Positions 17,913 through 26,392 of a stretch of DNA of 64,000 bases are shown piece by piece (the stretch's first letter is position 1; each line of letters opens with the position of its first letter). Source of the DNA: Bacteroidota bacterium (GTDB lineage Bacteria; Bacteroidota; Bacteroidia; AKYH767-A; 2013-40CM-41-45); NCBI GenBank assembly GCA_016708785.1, contig JADJFC010000005.1, forward strand, positions 1 through 64,000, in the 5' to 3' direction. A model generated the notes under the pieces. It saw nothing but the letters and a program-made list of their open reading frames with translations, was not told the DNA's origin and made no database searches. The position numbers and the translations under genes were made by a program.

Positions 17913-19883
17913 TTGAATCCTATTTGTCTTGCAGTGACTGATCAGTTCGATTATTATTTTGTTGGGCGCGATTCACTTCAGTTTACTGCATATGCAGAAC
18001 ATACCGATTCGAACGGAGTAATAATTTTTCACCATCTTGAATATGGCGCAGTTGGCGGAGCTCAGGCTCATGGTGTTTATCGTACACCGGATAACGGTAT
18101 AATGTATAATTTCTGGAACAACAGCGAAATGTGTTACGACCCTGAATATTTCAGAAAAGAAGATAGTGTTGGGAATATGGTTTGGGAAAGAGTTTCATCT
18201 AACAATATGATCAATCCATCCAAACAATCTTTTCAATTTTTACCCGGCGACAAATTATGTACAGTCGCCCCATATCTGACGGGTTGTTATGATACAGTTC
18301 AGTACTATTTTTCAAAACTGACAATATTTGATGCAATTGGAGTTGATACAGCTTATAATTATACCGAGCTATATCATACAGTTGATACTACTTATGGCGG
18401 CGGTTTTGTTTTGGCAAGTCAGAATGAATTTGTTCGAATAGATACAGCTGGAGGAGTTATGTGGACAACGCCAATGCCATCTTCAATGTCATTTCAAATT
18501 GCGTTAAGACAGTTGCAAGATAGTTCGTTCATTCTTGCAGGTGATAAGCCGGTAGTGGGTTCCGGTCAGCAGATCATCATTAACAAGTACGATCGGAATG
18601 GGAATTTAATCTGGAGTCAAAATTATGGAGGAAGAGGCGACGAGTATTTTTCAAACATGCTACTTGAATCAGATGGTGGTTTTTTGATTTCCGGAAAAAC
18701 GGGAAGCTATGGGGCAAGTTCAAAAGCAATCATCATCAAAGCCGATAGTATGGGTAACACAATTGGAATGCCTACTATTTTGTCTTCTACAAATTCGATC
18801 TGTTCCGGAGATTCAACAGCACTTTCATTGCCTTCCGGTTACACCTACTTATGGAGTACAGGTGAAACAAGACAAACGATTTATGTCAGCATTGCAAATT
18901 CTTATTCTGCAATATTAACCGACACCGGCGGAGTGCAAATTTTTACCGATACAATTACATTAAATGTATTGGCAACAGTAAAACCTAATCTCGGACCTGA
19001 TCAGACATTATGTGCCGGAGAGAGTTATATGCTGGATGCCGGCAGTGGTTATTCATTTTACCAATGGAGTACCGGTTCGTTTAATCAGGTCGATACAATT
19101 GATGTAAATGGTAATTATATTGTAGAAACAATTGATTCAAATTCATGCAGCACGTTTGATACAATACAAGTGTCTTTCATTTCATTACCACCATTCACCT
19201 TAGGGCCGGATATACAACAATGCGACACGAGTCCTATTACCCTTAACTCTCCGGGAATATTACAATGGACATGGTCCGATGGTTCAACGGATACTACATT
19301 AACGGTAGATACATCGGGAATCTATTTTCTGGTATTTACGAATGGAGTTTGTACTGACACATCCTTTGTTAGAATAGATATTTACCAGCCTCTTCAAGTC
19401 GATTTGATAGACGATACGACCGTTTGTATCAATCAATCATTACTATTGGATGCAGGACCGAATTTCACTTCTTACCTATGGCAAGACGGAACAATTTCAG
19501 AATTTTATATTGCTTTATCATCGGCACCTGCAACAATACAATATTCCGTTACCGTTGTTGATATAAATGGTTGTCCAACTTCAGACGATGTGATCGTTGA
19601 TTTTCAAATTTGTCCGTCGACCAATGATTTTGAATTTGAAAAGAGTTTGACAATTTATCCAAATCCGGTACAATCGTCATCAAGTTTGTTAATTGATTCA
19701 AAAGATCACGATAACGTATCAATCGAATTGTTTTCAACTACAGGAAAAAAAGTATTCGGCAATTTGAATCAAACTTTACCTGCAAGAATTTCTACAAATA
19801 AAATTTCAGCAGGAATATATTTTCTAAGAATTACAGATGTAGATTCAGGAAGTGTATTGAATACAAAGTTGGTTATTCAGTAA
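17913..19883 (+). CDS. T9SS-exported propeller/Ig-like surface protein, main fragment
   Basis: Continuation of the gene starting at 17674; the TTG at 17913 is not a real start, as the same frame is already coding from about 17755. The first half has propeller-like blades with DRNGNLIWSQNYGG and DGGFLISGKTG, typical of delta-60-like secreted Bacteroidota proteins. The second half has three or four Ig-like modules of the form LCAGESYMLDAG...YQWSTG. The C-terminus from about 19640 is a T9SS type A tail (LTIYPNPVQSSSSL ... AGIYFLRIT). Function is unknown; an extracellular binding or structural role is likely. It ends 4 bp before the convergent thioesterase. Confidence 0.8.
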   Translation: MNPICLAVTDQFDYYFVGRDSLQFTAYAEHTDSNGVIIFHHLEYGAVGGAQAHGVYRTPDNGIMYNFWNNSEMCYDPEYFRKEDSVGNMVWERVSSNNMINPSKQSFQFLPGDKLCTVAPYLTGCYDTVQYYFSKLTIFDAIGVDTAYNYTELYHTVDTTYGGGFVLASQNEFVRIDTAGGVMWTTPMPSSMSFQIALRQLQDSSFILAGDKPVVGSGQQIIINKYDRNGNLIWSQNYGGRGDEYFSNMLLESDGGFLISGKTGSYGASSKAIIIKADSMGNTIGMPTILSSTNSICSGDSTALSLPSGYTYLWSTGETRQTIYVSIANSYSAILTDTGGVQIFTDTITLNVLATVKPNLGPDQTLCAGESYMLDAGSGYSFYQWSTGSFNQVDTIDVNGNYIVETIDSNSCSTFDTIQVSFISLPPFTLGPDIQQCDTSPITLNSPGILQWTWSDGSTDTTLTVDTSGIYFLVFTNGVCTDTSFVRIDIYQPLQVDLIDDTTVCINQSLLLDAGPNFTSYLWQDGTISEFYIALSSAPATIQYSVTVVDINGCPTSDDVIVDFQICPSTNDFEFEKSLTIYPNPVQSSSSLLIDSKDHDNVSIELFSTTGKKVFGNLNQTLPARISTNKISAGIYFLRITDVDSGSVLNTKLVIQ

Positions 19884-19887
19884 AAAA

Positions 19888-20325
19888 TCACAGCACTTCA
19901 AATCCGGTTGCATGTGGGAACTGACTTAAAACATCTATTGCAATTTGTGGCGTTGGATTCGCCAGTTTTCGGTTTTTGACATCCATCCATGCGCCATCAA
20001 CAGTTATTACCGCACACAAAGTATCATCTGCTTTGATTAATTCATGTTGGATAGTCCACCTAGAACCATCTTCTCTCATTTTTAAAACTTTTGCAGTAAG
20101 AGTGATTACATCAGAAAGTATAATTTCTCTTTTGAAAACACATTCTTCACGAAAAAGCACCGGACCAAAACCTTGTTCTTTCATGATCTTCATCGTTAAT
20201 CCGGCTTCTTCTAAAAGTTCCATTCTGAATTGAGACCCAAGATCATAATACACGCTATGACGAAGATGGAAATTAGGATCCAGATCAGCCCAGCGAATTG
20301 AGATTTGTTTGGAGAAAGTTGACAT
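19888..20325 (-). CDS. Acyl-CoA thioesterase, hotdog fold (4HBT/YbgC-like)
   Basis: A 145-residue single hotdog-domain protein. The N-terminal motif IRWADLDPNFHLRHSVYYD matches the active-site region of 4HBT/FadM-type thioesterases, in which an Asp and nearby residues act on the thioester; the later block WTIQHEL fits the central beta strands. Length is normal. It probably hydrolyses a short or medium acyl-CoA in the cytoplasm; the substrate cannot be told. On the complementary strand TACCTTTA (20343-20350 reversed) about 20 bp upstream could be its -7 promoter box. Convergent with the T9SS gene on the left. Confidence 0.85.
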   Translation of the reverse strand: MSTFSKQISIRWADLDPNFHLRHSVYYDLGSQFRMELLEEAGLTMKIMKEQGFGPVLFREECVFKREIILSDVITLTAKVLKMREDGSRWTIQHELIKADDTLCAVITVDGAWMDVKNRKLANPTPQIAIDVLSQFPHATGFEVL

Positions 20326-20850
20326 AGATTTTAGTTAAAGTGTAAAGGTAGCTTTTTATAAATAAATCAATCTTTAAGTTCAGTGCAAGATAGAGTAGTC
20401 CATGCAAATTTCGTTTTCTGTTCAGAAAAAGAACCAGCATTTATGCGGTAACGATTTTCATTTAAAATTTTGTCATTTGACTATTTATTCGTCTGCCTCC
20501 AATGGGGGCGGTCTGCAAGAGGGGAAAAGTATGGGGTTTAACCTTGCAGGGGAGGCGAAAGCCTTCCTTATTCAGCTGTGAAATTTATTGATTGTTGTGA
20601 AAGAAATGATTGGGAGAAATTTAATTTAATTTCGTCCCCGGGGCGCGCTTTGCCTGAGAATTTGTCAACTACCAGTGCTCTGATTTTAACTTCAGATTGA
20701 CAAATTCAATCTGAAAAGCTGTTTTAATAATATACATTTTCCGGATTACTTTATCCTTAGATTCTTGCTAAACCCTTTAGAAAAAATTGATAAATTTTGC
20801 CTTTTGATTTCTAACTTTAAAAAATTATCTTCACAAGAAAAACTCACACT
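20326..20850. other. Intergenic stretch upstream of the metallopeptidase
   Basis: No gene recognised. There is a G-rich patch near 20490-20560 and a 10-bp inverted repeat (AATTTGTCAA at 20659-20668 with TTGACAAATT at 20697-20706). TAACTTTA at 20812-20819 is a possible -7 box for the gene at 20851. Confidence 0.35.
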
Positions 20851-21030
20851 ATGCTTTGGAGAGGAAGGAGCGGAAGCTCGAATGTTGAAGACCGTCGTGG
20901 AATGTCTGCCGGAGGAATTGCAACCGGCGGCGGATTGGTTGGTCTCGTTGTTTATCTTTTATATAGTTTTTTAGGAGGGGATCCTTCGCAATTACCGGAT
21001 ATGAATGCAATGCAGTCCGAAAAGAAATGA
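20851..21030 (+). CDS. YpfJ-type neutral zinc metallopeptidase, N-terminal membrane fragment
   Basis: ATG 20851 opens MLWRGRSGSSNVEDRRG, the conserved N-terminus of the YpfJ/PF04228 family, followed by the Gly-rich membrane segment GGLVGLVVYLLYSFLGG. The frame ends at TGA 21028-21030. One extra A in the A3 run at 21025-21027 would join it as SEKKMTAEQSASEDT to the catalytic part. An ATGA overlap at the break could look like translational coupling, but family members carry both parts in one chain and the catalytic part has no membrane anchor of its own. Confidence 0.75.
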   Translation: MLWRGRSGSSNVEDRRGMSAGGIATGGGLVGLVVYLLYSFLGGDPSQLPDMNAMQSEKK

Positions 21031-21692
21031 CTGCCGAACAAAGTGCAAGTGAAGATACGATGGCTCAATTTGTATCAGTTGTACTTGCTGAAACGGAAAC
21101 AATTTGGGGAGAAGTATTTGCAAAAAACGGAATGCAATATCAACCACCAAAGTTAGTGTTGTTCAGAAATCAAGTTCAGTCAGGTTGTGGAAATGCAGGT
21201 GCAGAGTCCGGACCATTTTATTGTCCGGCCGATCAAAAATTATACATCGACTTAAGTTTTTACGAAGAATTAAAAAACCGATTTAATGCATCAGGCGATT
21301 TTGCAATGGCTTATGTGATCGCACACGAAGTAGGTCATCATATCCAATATCTTTTAGGTACATCTGAAAAAATGCAGCGACTGCGTGAACGCTTGGGCGA
21401 AAAGGAATATAACAAATATTCAGTCAAGCTGGAATTGCAAGCAGACTATTACGCAGGAGTATGGGCGCACTATGCCGACAAACAAAATCACATCGTTGAA
21501 CCCGGCGATATCGAAGAAGCGTTAAATGCAGCCAGCGCAGTTGGCGACGACAACATCCAAAAGCAAACCCGCGGCACGATTGTTCCCGATGCATTCACTC
21601 ACGGAACTTCCGAGCAACGCCGGACATGGTTCTACAACGGTTATAACTTTGGTGATTTGGATCATGGGAATACGTTTGAGGCGGAGCTTTGA
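21027..21692 (+). CDS. YpfJ-type neutral zinc metallopeptidase, catalytic fragment
   Basis: 221 residues with the zinc-binding motif HEVGHH (H100 to H105) and the downstream ELQADYYAGVWAHYAD helix that supplies the third ligand in this family (PF04228). Also typical are QSGCGNAGAESGPFYCPAD upstream of the active site and the C-terminal HGTSEQRRTWFYNGY. The family is membrane-anchored with the catalytic domain outside the cytoplasm; natural substrates are unknown. It belongs with the fragment at 20851-21030, making about 280 residues in total, the usual length. Confidence 0.9.
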   Translation: MTAEQSASEDTMAQFVSVVLAETETIWGEVFAKNGMQYQPPKLVLFRNQVQSGCGNAGAESGPFYCPADQKLYIDLSFYEELKNRFNASGDFAMAYVIAHEVGHHIQYLLGTSEKMQRLRERLGEKEYNKYSVKLELQADYYAGVWAHYADKQNHIVEPGDIEEALNAASAVGDDNIQKQTRGTIVPDAFTHGTSEQRRTWFYNGYNFGDLDHGNTFEAEL

Positions 21693-21693
21693 G

Positions 21694-21825
21694 ATGGGGA
21701 AGTCGAAAATTAGTCCTGATGGCTATTGGGATCAAAAGTCAAAAGGGAACAATGATCTCGAAGGGGTATTAGTAATAGAATCAAAATCAGCCCAAGTTTT
21801 GTTTGATAAAAATTTTCAAAACTAA
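21694..21825 (+). CDS. Small hypothetical protein (43 aa)
   Basis: A short open frame from ATG 21694, one base after the metallopeptidase stop, starting MGKSKISPDGYWD. No family recognised. It could be a translated small gene in the same transcript or chance; base composition does not decide. Confidence 0.3.
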   Translation: MGKSKISPDGYWDQKSKGNNDLEGVLVIESKSAQVLFDKNFQN

Positions 21826-21830
21826 TAACA

Positions 21831-21998
21831 ATGAAGTCAAAGAAAGTAGAATTAGATATTGCCTTCATTGGCAGTGAAATATGACTTACAAATGCTGAGA
21901 AGAGTTTGATAGTTGAATATTTTAGCAAATGAAAAGACAAATTCAAGATATATCGTTCGACTAATAAGCCAATAGCTAGAAGAACATCAAATGCTTGA
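21831..21998 (+). pseudogene. Small protein gene with two in-frame TGA codons
   Basis: From ATG 21831 the frame reads MKSKKVELDIAFIGSEI, TGA, LTNAEKSLIVEYFSK, TGA, KDKFKIYRSTNKPIARR and ends at TGA 21996. The pattern of an acidic FIGxE stretch, a helix and a basic tail is like small conserved Bacteroidota proteins I have seen, but I cannot name the family. Two internal stops suggest decay. Low confidence. Confidence 0.3.
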
Positions 21999-22254
21999 TC
22001 TTATGATAACCAAGAAAAGTTACACTTTATTAATTATAATCTCAATTATTGGAACTTTTTTATTCCCATATGGAATTATAAATACAATGGTTAGTTTAAA
22101 ATATGAAACTGAAAATGCTGGTGATTGTATTTCAAAAGTAACAGGAGATAATCTGTGCGAATCGATTTCGAATTTTAAAATCTACTTTTCAATTAGTTTA
22201 GTTGTCTTAATTCTACTATTAGCTTTCAAGAGTAAGTTGGTTAAAAATGTCTGA
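21991..22254 (+). CDS. Small membrane protein, unknown function
   Basis: 87 residues (or 83 from the ATG at 22003). Two hydrophobic helices, LLIIISIIGTFLFPYGII near the N-terminus and IYFSISLVVLILLLAF near the C-terminus, enclose a loop with two Cys (GDCISKVTGDNLCES) that could pair outside the cytoplasm. It ends in a basic KSKLVKNV tail. No family recognised; coding is plausible but unproven. From here to 22516 nothing else is recognised except TGACCTTTGACCC words near 22407-22438 that recur at 30127-30230. Confidence 0.45.
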   Translation: MLDLMITKKSYTLLIIISIIGTFLFPYGIINTMVSLKYETENAGDCISKVTGDNLCESISNFKIYFSISLVVLILLLAFKSKLVKNV

Positions 22255-22516
22255 AAAACTTGGCGTTTTATTTTTTGCATTTAGTGGGTTGTCTTTGCGA
22301 TAAATATTTGATGCACATGGAGTCCAAAGGTGAAAATCGAAACTACCGCAACAAAATAAGCCGTATTAAATACTCCAAATTCCAGAACGTAAAACAAAAT
22401 CAACGCCGAATGACCTTTGACCCTTTACCTTTGACCCAATAAAGCCCCAAACGCAAAAAGCAGAGCCTTCCGACCCTGCCTTTCACGACGATGATTAACT
22501 ATTCAAAATACTATCT

Positions 22517-22747
22517 TTATTCTACGATGAATTTAAAATTTACATTCGAACCTTGTTTGTTCGTGATCAAAAGCGAATAAGTGCCTGATGCAAGTGTTCC
22601 GCGTTCGATAGTTGTATTTTCTGACGTGATCTGAAACTGACGAAGAACTCTTCCTGTTACGTCAATGATTGTTGCTGTATTTCCCAGTGTAAGAGTTTCA
22701 GCAGGAAGTGTGATCGTTGAACGTTCGTGTAATATTGTTGGCGACAA
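22517..22747 (-). CDS. T9SS delta-60-like protein, C-terminal sorting fragment
   Basis: A 76-residue piece of a T9SS type A tail: ITLPAETLTLGNTATIIDVTGRVLRQF, then GTLASGTYSLLITNKQG and NFKFIVE. It lacks the preceding YPNP-type opening only because the reading frame changes; the missing part reads VSTVISKANTIFKNATLSPT in its frame. It belongs to the gene at 22783-23919, from which it is separated by one missing base near 22809-22810. Confidence 0.75.
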   Translation of the reverse strand: MSPTILHERSTITLPAETLTLGNTATIIDVTGRVLRQFQITSENTTIERGTLASGTYSLLITNKQGSNVNFKFIVE

Positions 22748-22782
22748 CGTTGCGTTCTTGAAAATTGTATTCGCTTTTGAAA

Positions 22783-23919
22783 TTACTGTTGAAACATTTC
22801 CAACATTTCCTGGCTATCTGTTTTAATTACATAAGTGTAGTATTGTCCATTTGCATCTTCATAAGCAAATCCGCTGATAATAAATCCTTGATCTGAGGTC
22901 TCATGAAAATCCATTCCTGTTGAAGTTGAGAATGCAGAGAATGTATTCGACCAAAGACTGTCGCCATTCGCGTCTAATTTTAATATCAAAATTCCTGTGC
23001 TTGTTGCAGATTTACCGATCACAACAAAACATCCGTCTGTTGTTTCAACGATCTGATTAAATGAACCTTCTGAATATGTTCTTGACCAGATCACATTTCC
23101 TATATCATCGGTTTTCATGATGAATTGATAAGGCGTTCCTACAAGTGGTTCAGTCATCAGAGATTTAGAACCGACCATATAGATGTTGTTTGTGCTCGAT
23201 AGACATGCACCATTCGCAGCCAATGAATATCCCGGATATGTATTGTCAATTAAAAGCGAAGGATCATAAAATGTTTTTGTCCACTGAGTGATGCCTGAAT
23301 TGTTGTCAATTCCCGCAAGCGTAATGATGCCAAATTCATCAGCAATACTTGTAGTATATGCATCAATCACAAGACTGCTTGTATTCATTAGTGAATGTGA
23401 AGATGCATAACCATCACCCGGAAAATTTCTCCATATTTCATTTCCGAAATCATCGAGCTTAAAAATTTCGTAAGGCGAGCTTGTTGTTCCGCCATTGCTC
23501 GACATATTGAATAAGTATGTGTTATCGTTCTGTGCAATGATACCTGCAGTGTAAGCAGAGAATCCATCAGCCTCAAATGATTTTGTCCAAATGCTGTTTC
23601 CATTCAAATCTGTTTTTGAAACGACTGCAGTTCCGGCACCGATATTCATTCCGGTATAGATCAGATTGCCATCATTCGTGCGACGTAAATTGTTGATCGT
23701 TGAATTCAGAATGCTGTTAAATGAAAGCACGTTTCCGTTAGCATCCATTTTCGCAATTCCATACATCGGATAATTTGTTGATGTAATGAATTCATCATTT
23801 GGAAGCAGACAGACAGAAGTCCCCATTCCGTAATTGTAAGTACGTTCGAAAGTACTTTGTGCAAAAGATCCTGTGATCAGGAAAATTGCAAGAGCTGTGG
23901 TTGATAGTAATTGTTTCAT
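22783..23919 (-). CDS. T9SS-exported delta-60-like repeat protein, main fragment
   Basis: 378 residues starting with the signal peptide MKQLLSTTALAIFLITGSFAQ. The body consists of repeated propeller-like units with TKTDxNGNxIWTKSF and TTDGCFVVIGKSATS patterns, common in secreted Bacteroidota proteins that report as delta-60 or propeller repeats. The frame ends shortly after YVIKTDSQ. Adding a G to the GG at 22809-22810 (complement) gives GNVGNVSTVISKANT and connects to the sorting tail at 22517-22747. Probable extracellular protein of unknown function, whole length about 467 residues. Confidence 0.8.
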   Translation of the reverse strand: MKQLLSTTALAIFLITGSFAQSTFERTYNYGMGTSVCLLPNDEFITSTNYPMYGIAKMDANGNVLSFNSILNSTINNLRRTNDGNLIYTGMNIGAGTAVVSKTDLNGNSIWTKSFEADGFSAYTAGIIAQNDNTYLFNMSSNGGTTSSPYEIFKLDDFGNEIWRNFPGDGYASSHSLMNTSSLVIDAYTTSIADEFGIITLAGIDNNSGITQWTKTFYDPSLLIDNTYPGYSLAANGACLSSTNNIYMVGSKSLMTEPLVGTPYQFIMKTDDIGNVIWSRTYSEGSFNQIVETTDGCFVVIGKSATSTGILILKLDANGDSLWSNTFSAFSTSTGMDFHETSDQGFIISGFAYEDANGQYYTYVIKTDSQEMLEMFQQ

Positions 23920-24371
23920 CGTGCAAGCAAATTAACCCCAACGCGGTGGGTTGTCACTTTAAATTGGTAAAAGCTACCAATCCAATGGCCAACCCAAGAG
24001 TTTGAATAGCCAACCAAATCCGTTTTTACTTGAAAAACCAACATTAAAGGAAGTCTGAACCGGGATTTAGCAGATTTAAGAATTTATTGAGTGGGAGATT
24101 GAAAAATCGGAGTTTTTACAACAAAATCGGGCCCCTTTTAAGGTTTTTGAGGCATATTTTAAAATTCGACTTTAATAATCTTTGTTTTTAGTCTGATTTA
24201 AAAGGTTAGTTTTTAATAAATGTAGTGCTTATTCCAAAGAATAAAGAAAGTAATTGAAAGTGTAGAAAAACCCCAAATCCAGCTCAAAAACCTCTAATCC
24301 ATAAATCAGCTAAATCCTGGTCAAAATCCCCCAATCAGCTAAATCCTGGTCCAAAAGCTTATATTTATCCC
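23920..24371. other. Intergenic stretch with word repeats
   Basis: Between divergent genes; no gene seen. It contains short repeated words such as GGGATTTAGCAGATTTAAG and, near the right end, the direct repeat at 24304-24351. No strong promoter match found. Confidence 0.4.
24304..24351. repeat. Direct repeat, 29-bp period
   Basis: AATCAGCTAAATCCTGGTC occurs at 24304-24322 and again at 24333-24351. A looser version on the other strand lies near 16130-16160. Looks like an intergenic repeat family. Confidence 0.65.
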
Positions 24372-25400
24372 ATGAACCCCAAAGCCCTCATTTTACTATT
24401 TTTTATCACTTTTTCGCTAAAAGCCCAACAGCCCGACGCCGAAGGAAGTCTTGTTAAATGGATGTCAATTGAGCAAGCGTTGAAATTGAATGAAACGCAG
24501 CCCAAACCAATCATCATGGACTTTTTCACCGACTGGTGTGGCTGGTGTAAGCACATGATGAAAACAACTTATGCAGATCCAAATCTAGCTTCATATATCA
24601 ACACCTATTTTTATCCGGTGAAATTCGATGCAGAAGGGAAAGATACCGTTACATATTTAGGACAAAAATATTTGCCTACATCCGACAAGCCAAGAACTCC
24701 TCATCCGCTTGCAGTTAAATTGCTTCAAAATAAATTGATGTATCCAACGACATTATTTCTGAATGGCTTTGATAAAACAAAAAATGAATTTCTGTTGAGT
24801 ATGGTTGCGAGTGGATATCTGGAAATAAAGAAAATAGAACCAATATTGATATTCACTTTGGAGAATGCTTTTCGAAATTCGAGTTATGATGATTTCAGAG
24901 TTGGATATGAAAGTGCATTTTATGATACGACAATAGAAAAGCGATTGGAAAAATTGAAATGGAAAATGCCTAAAGAATCATTTGCTCAAAACGCAACATC
25001 CACTAAAAAGAAACTTGTATTCATTAATGCTGAATGGTGTAATTCGTGTAAGGTAATGAAGCGTTCATCTTTTGTCGACTCGCTGAACATCGATTATCTA
25101 AATTCAAAATACGACCTCATCGATTTCGATCCAACGATCAAAGACACGCTCTACTATAAAGGTCTTGCCATGAATAATCCCGGCACCAAAGAAATGCCAT
25201 ATCATAGTCTGGCAATGTCTCTTGGACGAGGTTCACTTACAATGCCATCAATGATAATCATGAGCGAAGCCAATGAAGTTATTGACGTAATACCCTTATA
25301 CATCAATTCCCCCTTCATGAAACAGATCTCTCATTTTTACGGCGACGACATTTACAAAACAAAAAGCTGGCAAGAATATTCTGCTGGCTTGAATAAGTAG
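24372..25400 (+). CDS. Secreted double thioredoxin-fold protein
   Basis: 342 residues with signal peptide MNPKALILLFFITFSLKAQQ. Two thioredoxin-like domains are seen: the first with the redox motif C56-G-W-C59 (FFTDWCGWCKHMM), the second near residue 220 with WCNSCKVM. Each is followed by the insertion-containing fold of thioredoxin_7/DUF255-type proteins, and the cis-Pro regions appear as MYPTTLF and TMPSMII. It is probably a periplasmic disulphide reductase or maturation factor; the partner is unknown. One domain may be mainly structural. It stands alone in the plus direction. Confidence 0.82.
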   Translation: MNPKALILLFFITFSLKAQQPDAEGSLVKWMSIEQALKLNETQPKPIIMDFFTDWCGWCKHMMKTTYADPNLASYINTYFYPVKFDAEGKDTVTYLGQKYLPTSDKPRTPHPLAVKLLQNKLMYPTTLFLNGFDKTKNEFLLSMVASGYLEIKKIEPILIFTLENAFRNSSYDDFRVGYESAFYDTTIEKRLEKLKWKMPKESFAQNATSTKKKLVFINAEWCNSCKVMKRSSFVDSLNIDYLNSKYDLIDFDPTIKDTLYYKGLAMNNPGTKEMPYHSLAMSLGRGSLTMPSMIIMSEANEVIDVIPLYINSPFMKQISHFYGDDIYKTKSWQEYSAGLNK

Positions 25401-25519
25401 TTTGTTTAAGTTTTCAAACAATTTAAATAGCTTAAGCTAATTCGAAAGCATATCAGTTTAATGTGTTTAAATTGTTTAATGTGTAGCATTACTAACCCGA
25501 AGGTACACTCGCTGAAAAA

Positions 25520-25556
25520 GTCCCGCAGGGACACCCCACCCAAGTCCCATAGGGAC
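25520..25556. repeat. Pair of short GTCCC palindromes
   Basis: GTCCCGCAGGGAC (25520-25532) and GTCCCATAGGGAC (25544-25556) are 13-bp palindromic words 24 bp apart. They lie between the thioredoxin-fold gene and the OsmC gene. They resemble widespread intergenic palindromes of this phylum. Confidence 0.65.
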
Positions 25557-25615
25557 GCCCTATCGGTGGCTAACAAATGATAGATTGTATAATCCTCCCC
25601 AAATCGTAAATAGCA

Positions 25616-26089
25616 ATGTCAACAACTCATCAATATAATCTCAGCATCAAATGGACCGGCAATCAAGGCCACGGCACATCAGGCTACACCGAATATGAAC
25701 GCAGTCACATTTTATCAATCGAAAATAAACCCGACCTTGAATGTTCTTCCGACACCCCATTTCGTGGTGATAAATCCAAACACAACCCCGAAGACTTTTT
25801 TCTCGCTTCGCTTTCTTCGTGTCACATGCTTTGGTACTTACATCTCTGTGCGGATGCCGGAGTGATCGTAACAGATTACACTGACAAAGCGCACGGAGTA
25901 CTGGAAATTAAAGAAGGAGGCAAAGGAAAATTCTCCGAAGTAACATTGAATCCTGTCGTAATTGTCAGCGATGCCAGTATGATTGAAAAAGCAATCGAGC
26001 TTCACGAAAAAGCAAATGAATTTTGTTTCATTGCGAACTCGTGTAATTTTCCGATTCAACATAAGCCAACTTGTATAGTGGTGAGCTAA
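25616..26089 (+). CDS. OsmC family peroxiredoxin
   Basis: A 157-residue OsmC/Ohr-superfamily protein. The two redox Cys are C69 in SLSSCHMLWYLH and C143 in IANSCNFPI; the pair reduces organic hydroperoxides in this family. The Arg expected near the N-terminal strand may be R50 in TPFRGD. Length and domain cover are normal for the OsmC (rather than Ohr or YhfA) branch, though the exact branch is not certain. It acts in the cytoplasm as an antioxidant enzyme. A long inverted repeat follows its stop codon. Confidence 0.9.
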   Translation: MSTTHQYNLSIKWTGNQGHGTSGYTEYERSHILSIENKPDLECSSDTPFRGDKSKHNPEDFFLASLSSCHMLWYLHLCADAGVIVTDYTDKAHGVLEIKEGGKGKFSEVTLNPVVIVSDASMIEKAIELHEKANEFCFIANSCNFPIQHKPTCIVVS

Positions 26090-26112
26090 TTCTTTACAGC
26101 GCTTAAAAAATC

Positions 26113-26232
26113 CCCGCAGATTTCGCAGATAAATACGCAGATAAGGTCGCAGATTCTTAATGTGAAAATCGTATCCTAAGCGATTCCAAAATCTGCGTAT
26201 TTATCTGCGTATTTATCTGCGAAATCTGCGGG
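26113..26232. repeat. Long nested inverted repeat after osmC-like gene
   Basis: Two 31-bp arms are exact reverse complements: 26113-26143 and 26202-26232. Inside, CGCAGATT (26148-26155) pairs with AATCTGCG (26190-26197). The arms are themselves made of repeated CGCAGATA-type words. No gene lies within. It could end transcription or be a mobile intergenic repeat. Confidence 0.85.
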
Positions 26233-26392
26233 AAAAAAATACCAATGAAAATTTTCAAATACTGACGATGAAATCCAATTAACAGTTGTTTATAATTTAT
26301 TGATCCGCTCTGGAAATGCGCCAATTAATTTGTTTTTCTTTGATAAGCGATCCTGCTTATGGATTCACGCAAGTCACACAAAAAACAAAATC

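Noticed and set aside
21025..21030. ATGA stop-start overlap as translational coupling of two metallopeptidase genes
   Set aside because: The family carries anchor and catalytic part in one chain, and one added A restores it; coupling would leave the catalytic part without an anchor.
21831..21998. Alternative genetic code with TGA read as Trp
   Set aside because: Several clear genes in the window end properly at TGA (for example the metallopeptidase at 21690-21692), so TGA is a stop.
25520..25556. Start of a CRISPR array
   Set aside because: Only two short palindromic words with a short unlike gap and no further units or cas genes.
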